From the NCBI GenBank assembly GCA_963714875.1, contig CAVQQI010000011.1, positions 1,434,361-1,498,360 of the forward strand: a stretch of DNA of 64,000 bases. The letters are read 5' to 3'. The notes under the pieces were generated by a model. It was given only the letters and a program-made list of their open reading frames with translations, did no database searches and had not been told where the DNA came from. The first letter of the stretch is position 1. The number at the start of each line of letters is the position of its first letter. The stretch is from JBAOHV01 sp963714875 (GTDB lineage Bacteria > Actinomycetota > Acidimicrobiia > Acidimicrobiales > Microtrichaceae). The position numbers were made by a program, and so were the translations under genes. Shown here piece after piece: positions 17,907-25,863 of this stretch.

Positions 17907-18686
17907 ATGGCACAGATGCTGAATCTCAAGCTCAAGGTCTGGCGACAGGACTCGGCCGAGGACACCGGCCGCTTCGAGGACTACGCGACCACCGTCGCGG
18001 ACGACGCGTCGTTCCTCGAGATGCTCGACTACGTCAACGAGCAGCTGATCGAGAGCGACCGCGAACCGATCGCGTTCGACCACGACTGCCGCGAGGGCAT
18101 CTGCGGCAGCTGCGGGTTGATGATCGACGGCCAGGCACACGGCCCCCAGAAGGGCACCGCCACCTGCCAGCTGCACATGCGCAAGTTCTCCGACGGCGAC
18201 GAGATCGTCATCGAGCCCTTCCGTGCCGCAGGCTTCCCGATCATCAAGGACCTCGCGGTGAACCGTGCGGCGTTCGATCGCATCGTCGAGGCCGGCGGCT
18301 ACATCTCGGTCAACACCGGTGCGGCGCCGGACGCCAACATCACCCCCGTGCCCAAGGACACCGCCGAGGCCGCCATGGACGCGGCGGCCTGCATCGGCTG
18401 CGGCGCGTGCGTGGCAGCGTGCCCGAACTCGGCGGGAAACCTGTTCACCGCCGCGAAGATGCAGCACCTGAGCCTGCTGCCCCAGGGTCAGGCAGAGCGC
18501 TACCAGCGTGCGGAGTCGATGGTCGAGACGATGGAGGACTTCTTCGGGTCCTGCACCAACCACGGCGAGTGCTCCGAGGCGTGCCCGAAGGAGATCTCGG
18601 TCGACTTCATCGCGATGATGAACCGCGACTACGTGAAGTCCAAGCTGGTCAATCGGCGTCGGTTGGGCCAGAAGAAGGCCGGCTGA
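17907..18686 (+). CDS. sdhB: Succinate dehydrogenase iron-sulfur subunit
   Basis: A 259-residue electron-transfer subunit with all three cluster motifs: [2Fe-2S] DCREGICGSCGL, [4Fe-4S] CIGCGACVAACPN and [3Fe-4S] CTNHGECSEACPKEI. It passes electrons from the FAD of SdhA to the hemes and quinone of SdhC. The start ATG 17907 is preceded by GAAGGAA. The last gene of the sdh operon. Confidence 0.97.
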   Translation: MAQMLNLKLKVWRQDSAEDTGRFEDYATTVADDASFLEMLDYVNEQLIESDREPIAFDHDCREGICGSCGLMIDGQAHGPQKGTATCQLHMRKFSDGDEIVIEPFRAAGFPIIKDLAVNRAAFDRIVEAGGYISVNTGAAPDANITPVPKDTAEAAMDAAACIGCGACVAACPNSAGNLFTAAKMQHLSLLPQGQAERYQRAESMVETMEDFFGSCTNHGECSEACPKEISVDFIAMMNRDYVKSKLVNRRRLGQKKAG

Positions 18687-18691
18687 CCGCG

Positions 18692-19309
18692 ATGCCCGCC
18701 ACCGGGACGCCGCAGCGTGCGCTGTCCCGCCGAGCTTCGCGGCCCCGTCGCCGTTCGACGGCCCGTCGTGCCGTGGTGACCATGTGCCTGGTGACCGTTG
18801 CGGCCATCTGCGGCGCGTCGCTCAGCTCGTGCGGCGTCGCTCCGGGGGCCGAGGTCAGCGCCTCGATGGACTCCGAGCCTCGACCCGAGCCGCGCTCGGA
18901 GCTGACCGACCCGGAGTTGTCCGACCCCGGGATGCCCGGTCCCGACCTGTCCGAGCCGGGGCTCGAGGATCTGCTCCCGCCCGAGCTGCTCGACCCCGAT
19001 GGCACGGTGCCAGGCCTGGAGGGTGCGTCCCAGCAGTGCATCGAGCTGAGTTCCGCCTACAGCAAGACCGTCGTCCTCGCCTTCGCCGGCGACCCCGACG
19101 GTGAGCTCCCCGGGCTGTTCGACCAGCTCGACGCGGCGGCCCCCACCGGCGTGCGTGAGGACCTCGAGGTCGTGCGGCGGATCGTCACCGAGGCGTCCGA
19201 GGGCGGGTTGATCGACGCGACCGGTGCGCTGATCAGCGACGAGTTCGTCGACGCGAACGCCTCGGTCGTCGACTGGCTGGCGTCGCTCTGCGCCGACGGC
19301 GGCGCCTGA
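18692..19309 (+). CDS. Putative lipoprotein of unknown function
   Basis: A 205-residue exported protein not recognised as a known family. An arginine-rich n-region (RRASRPRRRSTARR) is followed by a hydrophobic segment and the lipobox SLSSC (Cys at about residue 45), then a Pro/Asp/Glu-rich linker with DPELSDPGMPGPDLSEPGLE repeats and an acidic helical C-terminal domain with one Cys pair candidate (QQCIEL, SLCADG). It starts five bases after the sdhB stop, so it is probably transcribed with sdh, although nothing ties it functionally to respiration. Confidence 0.75.
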   Translation: MPATGTPQRALSRRASRPRRRSTARRAVVTMCLVTVAAICGASLSSCGVAPGAEVSASMDSEPRPEPRSELTDPELSDPGMPGPDLSEPGLEDLLPPELLDPDGTVPGLEGASQQCIELSSAYSKTVVLAFAGDPDGELPGLFDQLDAAAPTGVREDLEVVRRIVTEASEGGLIDATGALISDEFVDANASVVDWLASLCADGGA

Positions 19310-19382
19310 ACAACGGTTCGCTTCCCACCCCACGTGCGCGCCGAGCCCCGGCGCCGGTCGGGAGTCGGTAGGGTCCCTCGCC

Positions 19383-20495
19383 ATGTCCTCCGGCACGTCC
19401 GCTCCGACCAGCAGCCCGATCCGCACCGCCGTGTGGGGCACCGGCAACGTGGGCCGAGCGGCGATCCGCTCGGTGGCGGCCCACCCTGAACTGGCGCTGT
19501 CCCACGTGCTGGTGGGCAACCCCGACAAGGTCGGCCGCGACGCAGGTGAGCTGGCCGGGCTCGGCCGACAACTCGGTGTCGCTGCGACGAACGACGTGGA
19601 CGCCGTGCTCGCAGCGGCCCCCGATGCGGTCGTCTACGCGGCATCGGGCGACATCCGACCTGACGACGCGGTCGCCGACGTCATCGCGGCGTTGCGGGCA
19701 GGGGCGGTCGTGGTGACCCCGTCGATCTACCCGCTGTACGACCCGAGCAACGCGCCGGCGGAACTCGTCGACCCGGTCCGAGCGGCGGCGGTCGACGGCG
19801 GCGCATCGCTGTTCGTCTCGGGCATCGACCCCGGGTGGGGCAACGACATCCTGCCGGTGTTCGCCACCGCACTGGCCGGCACGATCGACGAGGTCCGGTG
19901 CCAGGAGATCTTCGACTACACCACGTACGACCAGCCCGACTCGGTGCGGTACCTGGTCGGCATGGGCCAGCCCATGGACGAGGTCCCGCCGATGGTGGCG
20001 CCCACCGTGCCCACCATGGTCTGGGGCGGCCAGGTGCGCATGATCGCCAGAGCACTCGAGGTCGAGCTGGACGAGATCCGAGAGGTCGTCCAGCGGCGGC
20101 CGCTCGAGCGCACCGTGACCAACGGCATGGGTGAGTTCACCGCCGGCACCCAGGGTGCACTGCGCTTCGAGGTGCAGGGCATCGTCGGTGGCGAACCCAG
20201 GATCGTCGTCGAGCACATCACGCGGATCGACCCGTCGTGCGCGACCGACTGGCCGATGCCCCCCGATGGCGGCGACGGCGCCCACAAGGTCATCGTCGAG
20301 GGCCGCCCCCGGATCGAGTTCAACGTCGAGGCCACCGACGAGGACGGCAACCGTGCAGCGGGTGGCAACGCCACCGCGGTCGGCCGGCTCGTCAACGCGA
20401 TCCCGTGGCTGCGGGCTGCGGCTCCAGGTCTCTACGACGCGCTCGACGTGCCGATGAGCCCCGGTGCCGGCAAGCTGACCGCGACCCGGAACTGA
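19383..20495 (+). CDS. NAD(P)-binding dihydrodipicolinate-reductase-like protein
   Basis: A 370-residue Rossmann-fold oxidoreductase. The nucleotide-binding motif is VWGTGNVGRAAIRS at about residues 17-30. The rest resembles the family of DapB-like proteins common in actinobacteria and related to 2,4-diaminopentanoate dehydrogenase. It is much longer than true DapB, and the lysine-pathway signature is absent, so a role in lysine synthesis is unlikely. The substrate is unknown; the AhpD-like gene 32 bases downstream is probably cotranscribed. Confidence 0.8.
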   Translation: MSSGTSAPTSSPIRTAVWGTGNVGRAAIRSVAAHPELALSHVLVGNPDKVGRDAGELAGLGRQLGVAATNDVDAVLAAAPDAVVYAASGDIRPDDAVADVIAALRAGAVVVTPSIYPLYDPSNAPAELVDPVRAAAVDGGASLFVSGIDPGWGNDILPVFATALAGTIDEVRCQEIFDYTTYDQPDSVRYLVGMGQPMDEVPPMVAPTVPTMVWGGQVRMIARALEVELDEIREVVQRRPLERTVTNGMGEFTAGTQGALRFEVQGIVGGEPRIVVEHITRIDPSCATDWPMPPDGGDGAHKVIVEGRPRIEFNVEATDEDGNRAAGGNATAVGRLVNAIPWLRAAAPGLYDALDVPMSPGAGKLTATRN

Positions 20496-20527
20496 CAGTG
20501 TCCCGAACCCCCTGAGGAGGTCTCACG

Positions 20528-21007
20528 GTGATCATCGACGTGCCCGAGGGCAAGCATCCGATCATGTACGTGTGGGGCGAGATGGTGCCGGGCATCGGAC
20601 CCGCTGCTGCCGCGTTCTCACAGAAGGTCTACGACGACACGACGCTCGGGCTGCGCGAGTTCGAAGCCGCGCGACTGCGCACCGCGCAGATCAACGGCTG
20701 CATCTTCTGCCAGGACTGGCGCACCGAGATGGACGGCGAGAAGGTCGAGGACGGCTTCGAGCAGTCGGTGACCGAGTGGCGAACCAGCGATGCGCTCGAC
20801 GTGCGGGCTCGTCTCGCCGCGGAGTACGCCGAACGATATGCGCTCGACCACCACGGCCTGGACGACGAGTTCTGGGCGCGGATGAAGTCCGAGTACAGCG
20901 ATGCCGAGATCGTCGAGCTGAGCATGTGCCTCGGATCCTGGTTGGCGTTCGGCCGGCTGAACCACGTGCTCGGCCTGGACGCCGCCTGCGTGCTGCCCGG
21001 CCACTGA
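20528..21007 (+). CDS. Carboxymuconolactone decarboxylase/AhpD-like protein
   Basis: A 159-residue all-helical protein of the CMD/AhpD family. The redox motif is NGCIFCQDW (CxxC at about residues 58-61), without the full AhpD EX2CX2CX3HX2H pattern: after CxxC the segment reads QDWRTEMD. Members act as peroxidase partners or decarboxylases. The start is GTG 20528 after TGAGGAGG. Probably in an operon with the upstream dehydrogenase. Confidence 0.85.
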   Translation: MIIDVPEGKHPIMYVWGEMVPGIGPAAAAFSQKVYDDTTLGLREFEAARLRTAQINGCIFCQDWRTEMDGEKVEDGFEQSVTEWRTSDALDVRARLAAEYAERYALDHHGLDDEFWARMKSEYSDAEIVELSMCLGSWLAFGRLNHVLGLDAACVLPGH

Positions 21008-21019
21008 CTCCGATCGGGC

Positions 21020-22197
21020 TCAGTCCGACGGCGTGTTGAACGCCGCGGCGGCGAATGCGAGCCACGGGTCGGTCAGGTCGATCACCACGACGTCGATGAC
21101 CTCGGTGTCGCCCGGACCATCGTTGCTGGCAGCACGACCGTCGGTCCCTGCCACGACCGCAGCGGCAGCCGACTCGGCTGCTCGCAACCGGCTCCGTGAT
21201 CGCAGCCGCATGGCCGATTCCAGCCGCGCGCGGTGCTGCCACCAACCGCATCTTCGGGTGGAGCGGCCGGACCGCCGTCGCTGGCCGGGACGACGGTGTC
21301 CTCCGACAGATCCGACTCCCGTCGGGGAGGCATCGTCGAGAAACACCCGTGGCACGTCGACTGGTTCCGACGACCAGAGCAGCACGGGCGGCCCGGTACG
21401 TTCGGACCTGGGCGGCGGTCGCTCCCCGTCGGGGCGCTGCGACTCGGGGGTCGACCGGCAGGCCGGGAAGCCCCGGCGGGTGTTGCGGGGCATGCGGTCG
21501 CCTCGATCGGCATGATCGGAGGGCCGGCAGAGCTCGACTCGGGCACCGCCGCTGCTGGGGTTGCTGCCGGTGGCGCCACCGGCTCCACCGGAGCTGCAGA
21601 TGCTGTGGACGCCATCGGCGCGGCTGGCGCCGGTGGCCCTGGATCGAGGTCGAAGTAGCCCGGGCCGGTGGACCTCGGCGACCAGTAGGGGCGGGCGGGC
21701 GCGTCGTCGTGCTGCTGGTCCGGCAGGGTCCGGCTCGGGTAGCCGATGGGGCAGCGCTGGCCGCCCACCGACGATGCGGCACCATCGCTCGGCACCCGGT
21801 TCTCGTCCCACATGGCGGACGCCGCTGCCGCAGGTACAGCAACCTCCGCTGCAGTGAGCGCCGAGGTGCGCGGCGGGACGGCGGTGGCCACCGTCGCAGG
21901 GTCGTCCGATGACCTCGGCCGACCGTCGGTCGGTGCCGGGGCGGCATCGGCCACCGAGTGCCCGCCAGCCGCCGGCAGTGCTCGCCAGCCGCCGCGTGCT
22001 CGCCGGCGGTGCGGCGCGGCGACGACGGCGTGCTGCTGCGGTCCACCTGCCACAGCCAGGTTCCAGATGATCGCGAGCACGGCGCACAGCACCATCACCG
22101 CGACCCGGTCGAACAGGCCCGATGACGGCGCCAGGAAGAACGCCAGCACCGCGGCGACTGCCAACGCCCCGAGGACGCCCACGCGGATCCTCTCCAT
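21020..22197 (-). CDS. Membrane-anchored Pro/Ala-rich protein of unknown function, frame broken several times
   Basis: From ATG 22197, after GGAAGGGAG, the protein starts with two membrane helices (RVGVLGALAVAAVLAFFLAP and VAVMVLCAVLAIIWNLAVAG), followed by a long low-complexity Pro/Ala/Ser/Thr region. Toward the 3' end plausible protein sequence alternates between two frames: SEPVDVPRVFLDDASP in one, SDLSEDTVVPASDGG in another, then DTEVIDVVVIDLTDPWLAFA in the first up to the stop at 21020. At least three shifts are needed. It may be a real gene with base errors or a decaying gene. No family recognised. Confidence 0.55.
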
Positions 22198-22288
22198 GCG
22201 GCATCTCCCTTCCGTGGTGCTCGCGAACCGCAGCGTAGGCAACGAGTGAGCGCGGTTCAGGGACCTCCGCCTGATCAACGCCGCGAAA

Positions 22289-23239
22289 TCAGCGCGCAGG
22301 GAACTGCGGCACCCTCCGGTTCGGCGGCTGGTTCCACTCGATCCACCCACCCCCGGTGCGACCTCCGGCGTCGGTCACACGGGCCAGCGCCCGGGGGAAC
22401 CGGGCCTCGCGCCCGTCCGGATGGGTCAGCAGTACCGGCGAGAACGCGACCGGCTCGAAGCGCAGGTCCAGGTCACCGAACGTGGTGCGGGTGTCGGTCG
22501 GGAGCGCGTGCGATCCCTCGTCGGCGGCCACGCGGACCGAATCGGACTCGATGAAGTCCGCCGCGCCGGGGGGCAACTCGTAGCCGACGCCCCAGTCGTC
22601 GTCGCCGAAGAAGCCGCCGGCGGAGTGCCACCGTGTGCCGTCGTCGAGCCGTCCTGCGGTCCAGGACCACCCCATCGACCACCAGTCCCGAGCAGCTCCC
22701 CAGGAGTGGTCCCGCTGGCCCCAGCCGTCGAACTCGATGCGCTCGGACCCCACCAGGATCTCGCCATGCACGCGACAGGGGATCTCATAGCGGGGAGTGA
22801 TCGCCGGCCACAGGTACGCGGCCCGGTCGGTGTCGAAGTCCAGCTCGAATCCGAACGGAACCCGCTCGCCCCGGGGTTCGGCCCGGTAGACCTCGCTCGG
22901 GTCGTCGACCTGGAGCCCGAACGCCTCGAGGTTGATCGACATGTGCTCGACCGGCGTCTCGACCACGTGGTCGGCCCACAGACCGTCGTGGCGCAGCTCG
23001 AGGGACGTCGCCGACCGGGGCAGCGCGACGTCGTTCTGGATCACGGTCACCAGCGGGCGGTCGGGGCCGACGAGACAGGCCCAGTACCAGACCCGGTCCA
23101 GGTTCGGGTAGAAGCCGATCCGGACATACCCCCCGAGCGAGAGGTCCTCGCTGAACCAGTCCAGGTAGTAGGACTCGTTCCACAACTCGGCGTCATCTGG
23201 GGTGTGCCGTCGCTCGTCGAGGGGATCAAGGGTGCCCAT
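22289..23239 (-). CDS. Conserved protein of the DUF7064/7065 type (lipocalin-like fold)
   Basis: A 316-residue protein rich in W, D and aromatic residues. It carries the motif WGQRDHSWGAARDWWSMGWSW at about residues 174-193, typical of a large actinobacterial family annotated DUF7064 and thought to have the two-domain lipocalin-like fold of AttH/CrtC-type hydratases. It has no signal peptide. No enzymatic activity is established. It is divergent from the SCP2 and Fpg/Nei genes; the start ATG 23239 lies 60 bases from the SCP2 start. Confidence 0.7.
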   Translation of the reverse strand: MGTLDPLDERRHTPDDAELWNESYYLDWFSEDLSLGGYVRIGFYPNLDRVWYWACLVGPDRPLVTVIQNDVALPRSATSLELRHDGLWADHVVETPVEHMSINLEAFGLQVDDPSEVYRAEPRGERVPFGFELDFDTDRAAYLWPAITPRYEIPCRVHGEILVGSERIEFDGWGQRDHSWGAARDWWSMGWSWTAGRLDDGTRWHSAGGFFGDDDWGVGYELPPGAADFIESDSVRVAADEGSHALPTDTRTTFGDLDLRFEPVAFSPVLLTHPDGREARFPRALARVTDAGGRTGGGWIEWNQPPNRRVPQFPAR

Positions 23240-23299
23240 CAGCGCAGTCTCTCACCTCCGGAGTCCGAGGCGGCCGGACGGCACCGGTAGGGTGCTCAC

Positions 23300-23689
23300 G
23301 TGGTGCAGTACCTGAGCGACGAATGGATGGACGAGGCGAACGCGGCGCTGGCGGCGAACCCGATCTCGATCGACCCCACCGATGAGGAACGGGTCCTGCT
23401 GCAGTACGACGTCACCGGCGGTCCGGGCGGCAAGCGCCGCTACGCGGTCGTGTTCGCCGACGGCGCAGTGACCCTCGACCCCGGCACGCACAAGGACGCT
23501 TCGGCCAGCTTCACCCTCGACTACGACGTGGCGGTGCAGATCGCCCGCGGCGAGCTGTCGGCACAGGCCGCGTTCATGCAGGGCAGCCTGAAGCTCGGCG
23601 GCGACGTCATGGTGCTCGTGCGCCAACACGCGTTGCTCGATGGTCTCGACGATGTGCTCGCCGACCTCCGCAGCCGCACCGAGTACTGA
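23300..23689 (+). CDS. SCP2 sterol-binding domain protein
   Basis: A 129-residue single-domain SCP2 (sterol carrier protein 2) member, which binds hydrophobic ligands such as fatty acyl or sterol compounds. Family features: RYAVVFADGAVTLDPG, then SFTLDYDVAVQIARGE and a C-terminal helix with FMQGSLKLGGDVMVLV. The start is GTG 23300. It is 16 bases upstream of the glycosylase gene; the two are probably cotranscribed but functionally unrelated. Confidence 0.88.
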   Translation: MVQYLSDEWMDEANAALAANPISIDPTDEERVLLQYDVTGGPGGKRRYAVVFADGAVTLDPGTHKDASASFTLDYDVAVQIARGELSAQAAFMQGSLKLGGDVMVLVRQHALLDGLDDVLADLRSRTEY

Positions 23690-23704
23690 TCGGGTGCAGG
23701 CGCA

Positions 23705-24544
23705 GTGCCCGAGCTGCCCGAGGTCCAGGCGCACGCAGAGCGGTTGACCGAGCAGTTCGGCGGTGCCGTGCTGGAGCGATTCGATCCGCTGTCGTTCTCG
23801 GTGCTCAAGACGGCAGTTCCGGCGCCCGCGGATGCCGTCGGCACCCCGCTCGGCAAGGTCGGCCGCCGCGGCAAGCTCCTTCTGCTGCCCTTCGGTGACG
23901 ACCTGACGTTCGTGGTGCACCTGATGCAGGGCGGGCGACTCGTCCCCGACGAGAAGCAGTCGGCCAAGCCTCGCAACGGCATGGCTCGGTGGACCTTCGC
24001 CGACGGTCGGGCCCTGCTGCTCACCGAGGCGGGCAAGGAGCGCAAGGCCGGCGTCTGGGTGGTCGCCGGCGACCCGCTCGTCCAACCGCCGCTCGACGGA
24101 CTGGGGGTCGATGCCGATGCGGCCACCCGCCCCCAGCTCGAGTCGGCCCTCGGGGCGAAGAACCAGCGGCTCCACGGGTTCCTTCGTGACCAGCACGGGG
24201 TTGCGGGACTGGGCCGGATGCTCGCGAACGAGATCTGCCACACCGCGAAGCTGTCACCGTTCGCGATGACCAGGAAGCTGTCGGATGTCGAGATCGACCG
24301 CCTCGAGATGGCGATCCACGAGCGGATCGCCTCGGCACTCGCCCATGAGCGGACGTTGGACGCGATGTCGAAGTCGGCCGACCGGCCGGGTGCGGTCCAC
24401 CGACGCAAGGGGGCCATCTGCCCGGTCTGCGGCGACGAGGTGCGGGCGGTCGAGTACAACGCGTACGAGGTCGACTACTGCCCCACGTGCCAGACGGGCG
24501 GCAAGGTCCTGGCGGACAACACCACCTCGAAGTTCCTCAAGTAG
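23705..24544 (+). CDS. Fpg/Nei-family DNA glycosylase
   Basis: A 279-residue bifunctional glycosylase/AP-lyase of base excision repair. The N-terminal catalytic proline and glutamate are in PELPEV directly after the GTG start. The zinc finger is formed by CPVCG and CPTC at about residues 239-262, followed by K and N residues (GGKVLADNTTSKFLK). The finger lacks the usual QRST-type arginine loop of classic MutM, so the protein belongs to the divergent actinobacterial group and its preferred lesion is uncertain. Confidence 0.88.
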   Translation: MPELPEVQAHAERLTEQFGGAVLERFDPLSFSVLKTAVPAPADAVGTPLGKVGRRGKLLLLPFGDDLTFVVHLMQGGRLVPDEKQSAKPRNGMARWTFADGRALLLTEAGKERKAGVWVVAGDPLVQPPLDGLGVDADAATRPQLESALGAKNQRLHGFLRDQHGVAGLGRMLANEICHTAKLSPFAMTRKLSDVEIDRLEMAIHERIASALAHERTLDAMSKSADRPGAVHRRKGAICPVCGDEVRAVEYNAYEVDYCPTCQTGGKVLADNTTSKFLK

Positions 24545-24576
24545 TCCCGGCCTGCCGACGAGCACGCAACACACTC

Positions 24577-24629
24577 GAACACTTTCCGCAAAGTGTCCCG
24601 TTTTTCGGGACGGTCTGCGGAAAGCGTTC
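24577..24629. other. Long intergenic hairpin with T5 loop
   Basis: Two 24-base arms (24577-24600 and 24606-24629) pair at 20 of 24 positions around a TTTTT loop. It lies between the convergent glycosylase and malate dehydrogenase genes and 37 bases before a copy of the palindromic repeat family. It begins GAAC and ends GTTC like that family, so it may be a diverged member. A bidirectional terminator role is plausible. Confidence 0.5.
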
Positions 24630-24665
24630 GGGCTACTTCGGTCGGTCCGAGCCATGGAGGTGCAG

Positions 24666-24713
24666 CCGTGGCACGGAACGCGTCGACTTCCGACGCGTTC
24701 CGCAGCACAGTTC
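24666..24713. repeat. Palindromic repeat, copy 1
   Basis: The core GGAACGCGTCG (24675-24685) and CGACGCGTTCC (24691-24701) pairs perfectly around acttc. The right arm continues GCAGCACAGTTC to 24713, as in the other copies; the left flank is less conserved. It lies between the 3' ends of the glycosylase and mdh genes. Confidence 0.7.
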
Positions 24714-24764
24714 AGCGAATCGGCGGTCGAGATGCGCGAGGCGCGAGACCGGGCCCCGATCGGC

Positions 24765-25755
24765 TCAGATCAGGCCGAGCTCCTTGACCGCGTCGCGCTC
24801 CTCGGCCAGTTCGGCCACCGAGGCGTCGATCTTGGCCCGCGAGAAGTCGTCGATCTCGAGCCCCTGGACGATCTCGTAGCGGCCGTCCACGCACACGCAC
24901 GGGAACGAGCTGATCAGACCCTCGGGCACGCCGTAGGACCCGTCGGAGGGAACCGCCATCGACACCCAGTCGCCCTCGGGTGTGCCCAGGTGCCAGTCGT
25001 GGATGTGATCGATCGCCGCATTTGCCGCAGACGCTGCCGAGGACGCACCACGAGCTTCGATGATCGCAGCACCACGCTTGGCGACGGTGGGGATGTAGTC
25101 GTTCTCGTACCAGGCCTGGTCGCCCACGGCCTCGGCGGCGTTGCGACCGCCGACCTCGGCGTGGAACAGATCCGGGTACTGCGTCGTGGAGTGGTTGCCC
25201 CAGATGGTCATCTTCTTCACGTCGGCCACCGGCACGTCCAGACGCTGCGACAGCTGCGCCTTGGCGCGGTTGTGGTCGAGCCGGGTCATGGCGGTGAAGC
25301 GGCCGGGTTCGAGACCCGAGGCGTTGTTCATCGCGATGAGCGAGTTGGTGTTGGCGGGGTTGCCGACCACCAGGATCTTGATGTCCTTCGCTGCCGAGCG
25401 ACCCAAGCGCCTCGCCCTGGGGCTTGAAGATGCCACCGTTCGCGGAGAGCAGGTCGGAGCGCTCCATACCTGCCTTGCGTGGCATCGCACCCACCAGCAG
25501 CGCCACACCGGCGTCACCGAACGCCACGTCGGCGTCGTCGGTCTTGACGATGTCGGTCAGCAGCGGGAACGCGCAGTCCTCGAGCTCCATCGCGACACCC
25601 TCGAGCGCACCGAGCGCCGGCGTGATCTCGAGCAGCTGCAGGATGACCGGCTGGTCCTCACCGAGCATCGCCCCGCTGGCGATGCGGAACAGCAGCGAGT
25701 AGCCGATCTGTCCGGCGGCTCCGGTCACGGCGACACGAATGGGGGTCTTCGACAC
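24765..25755 (-). CDS. mdh: Malate dehydrogenase (one-base frameshift)
   Basis: Oxidises malate to oxaloacetate with NAD in the citric-acid cycle. From GTG 25755 (after AAGGAG) the first frame shows VTGAAGQIGYSLLFRIASG (nucleotide binding) and MPRKAGMERSDLL (substrate arginines). The second frame carries GNPANTNSLIA, the catalytic histidine in GNHSTTQYPD, and ends ERDAVKELGLI. Removing one A of the pair at 25405-25406 restores GEALGRSAAKD exactly, so this is a single-base insertion, most likely a sequencing error. The joined length (about 330) is that of the MDH type 2 (LDH-like) group common in actinobacteria. Confidence 0.93.
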
Positions 25756-25863
25756 GTTGGCTCCTTCGAGCGATTCGGAAGCACCGCGCAGCGTCGTGGC
25801 CACGGCGGTGACGGGGTACCACCGAGCCTAACCACGCCCCGAGAGCGCCGCGAAACCCACGTG

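Noticed and set aside
25400..25412. Programmed frameshifting in mdh
   Set aside because: There is no slippery heptamer with downstream structure; deletion of one A restores the normal protein exactly, and mdh is not known to use recoding.
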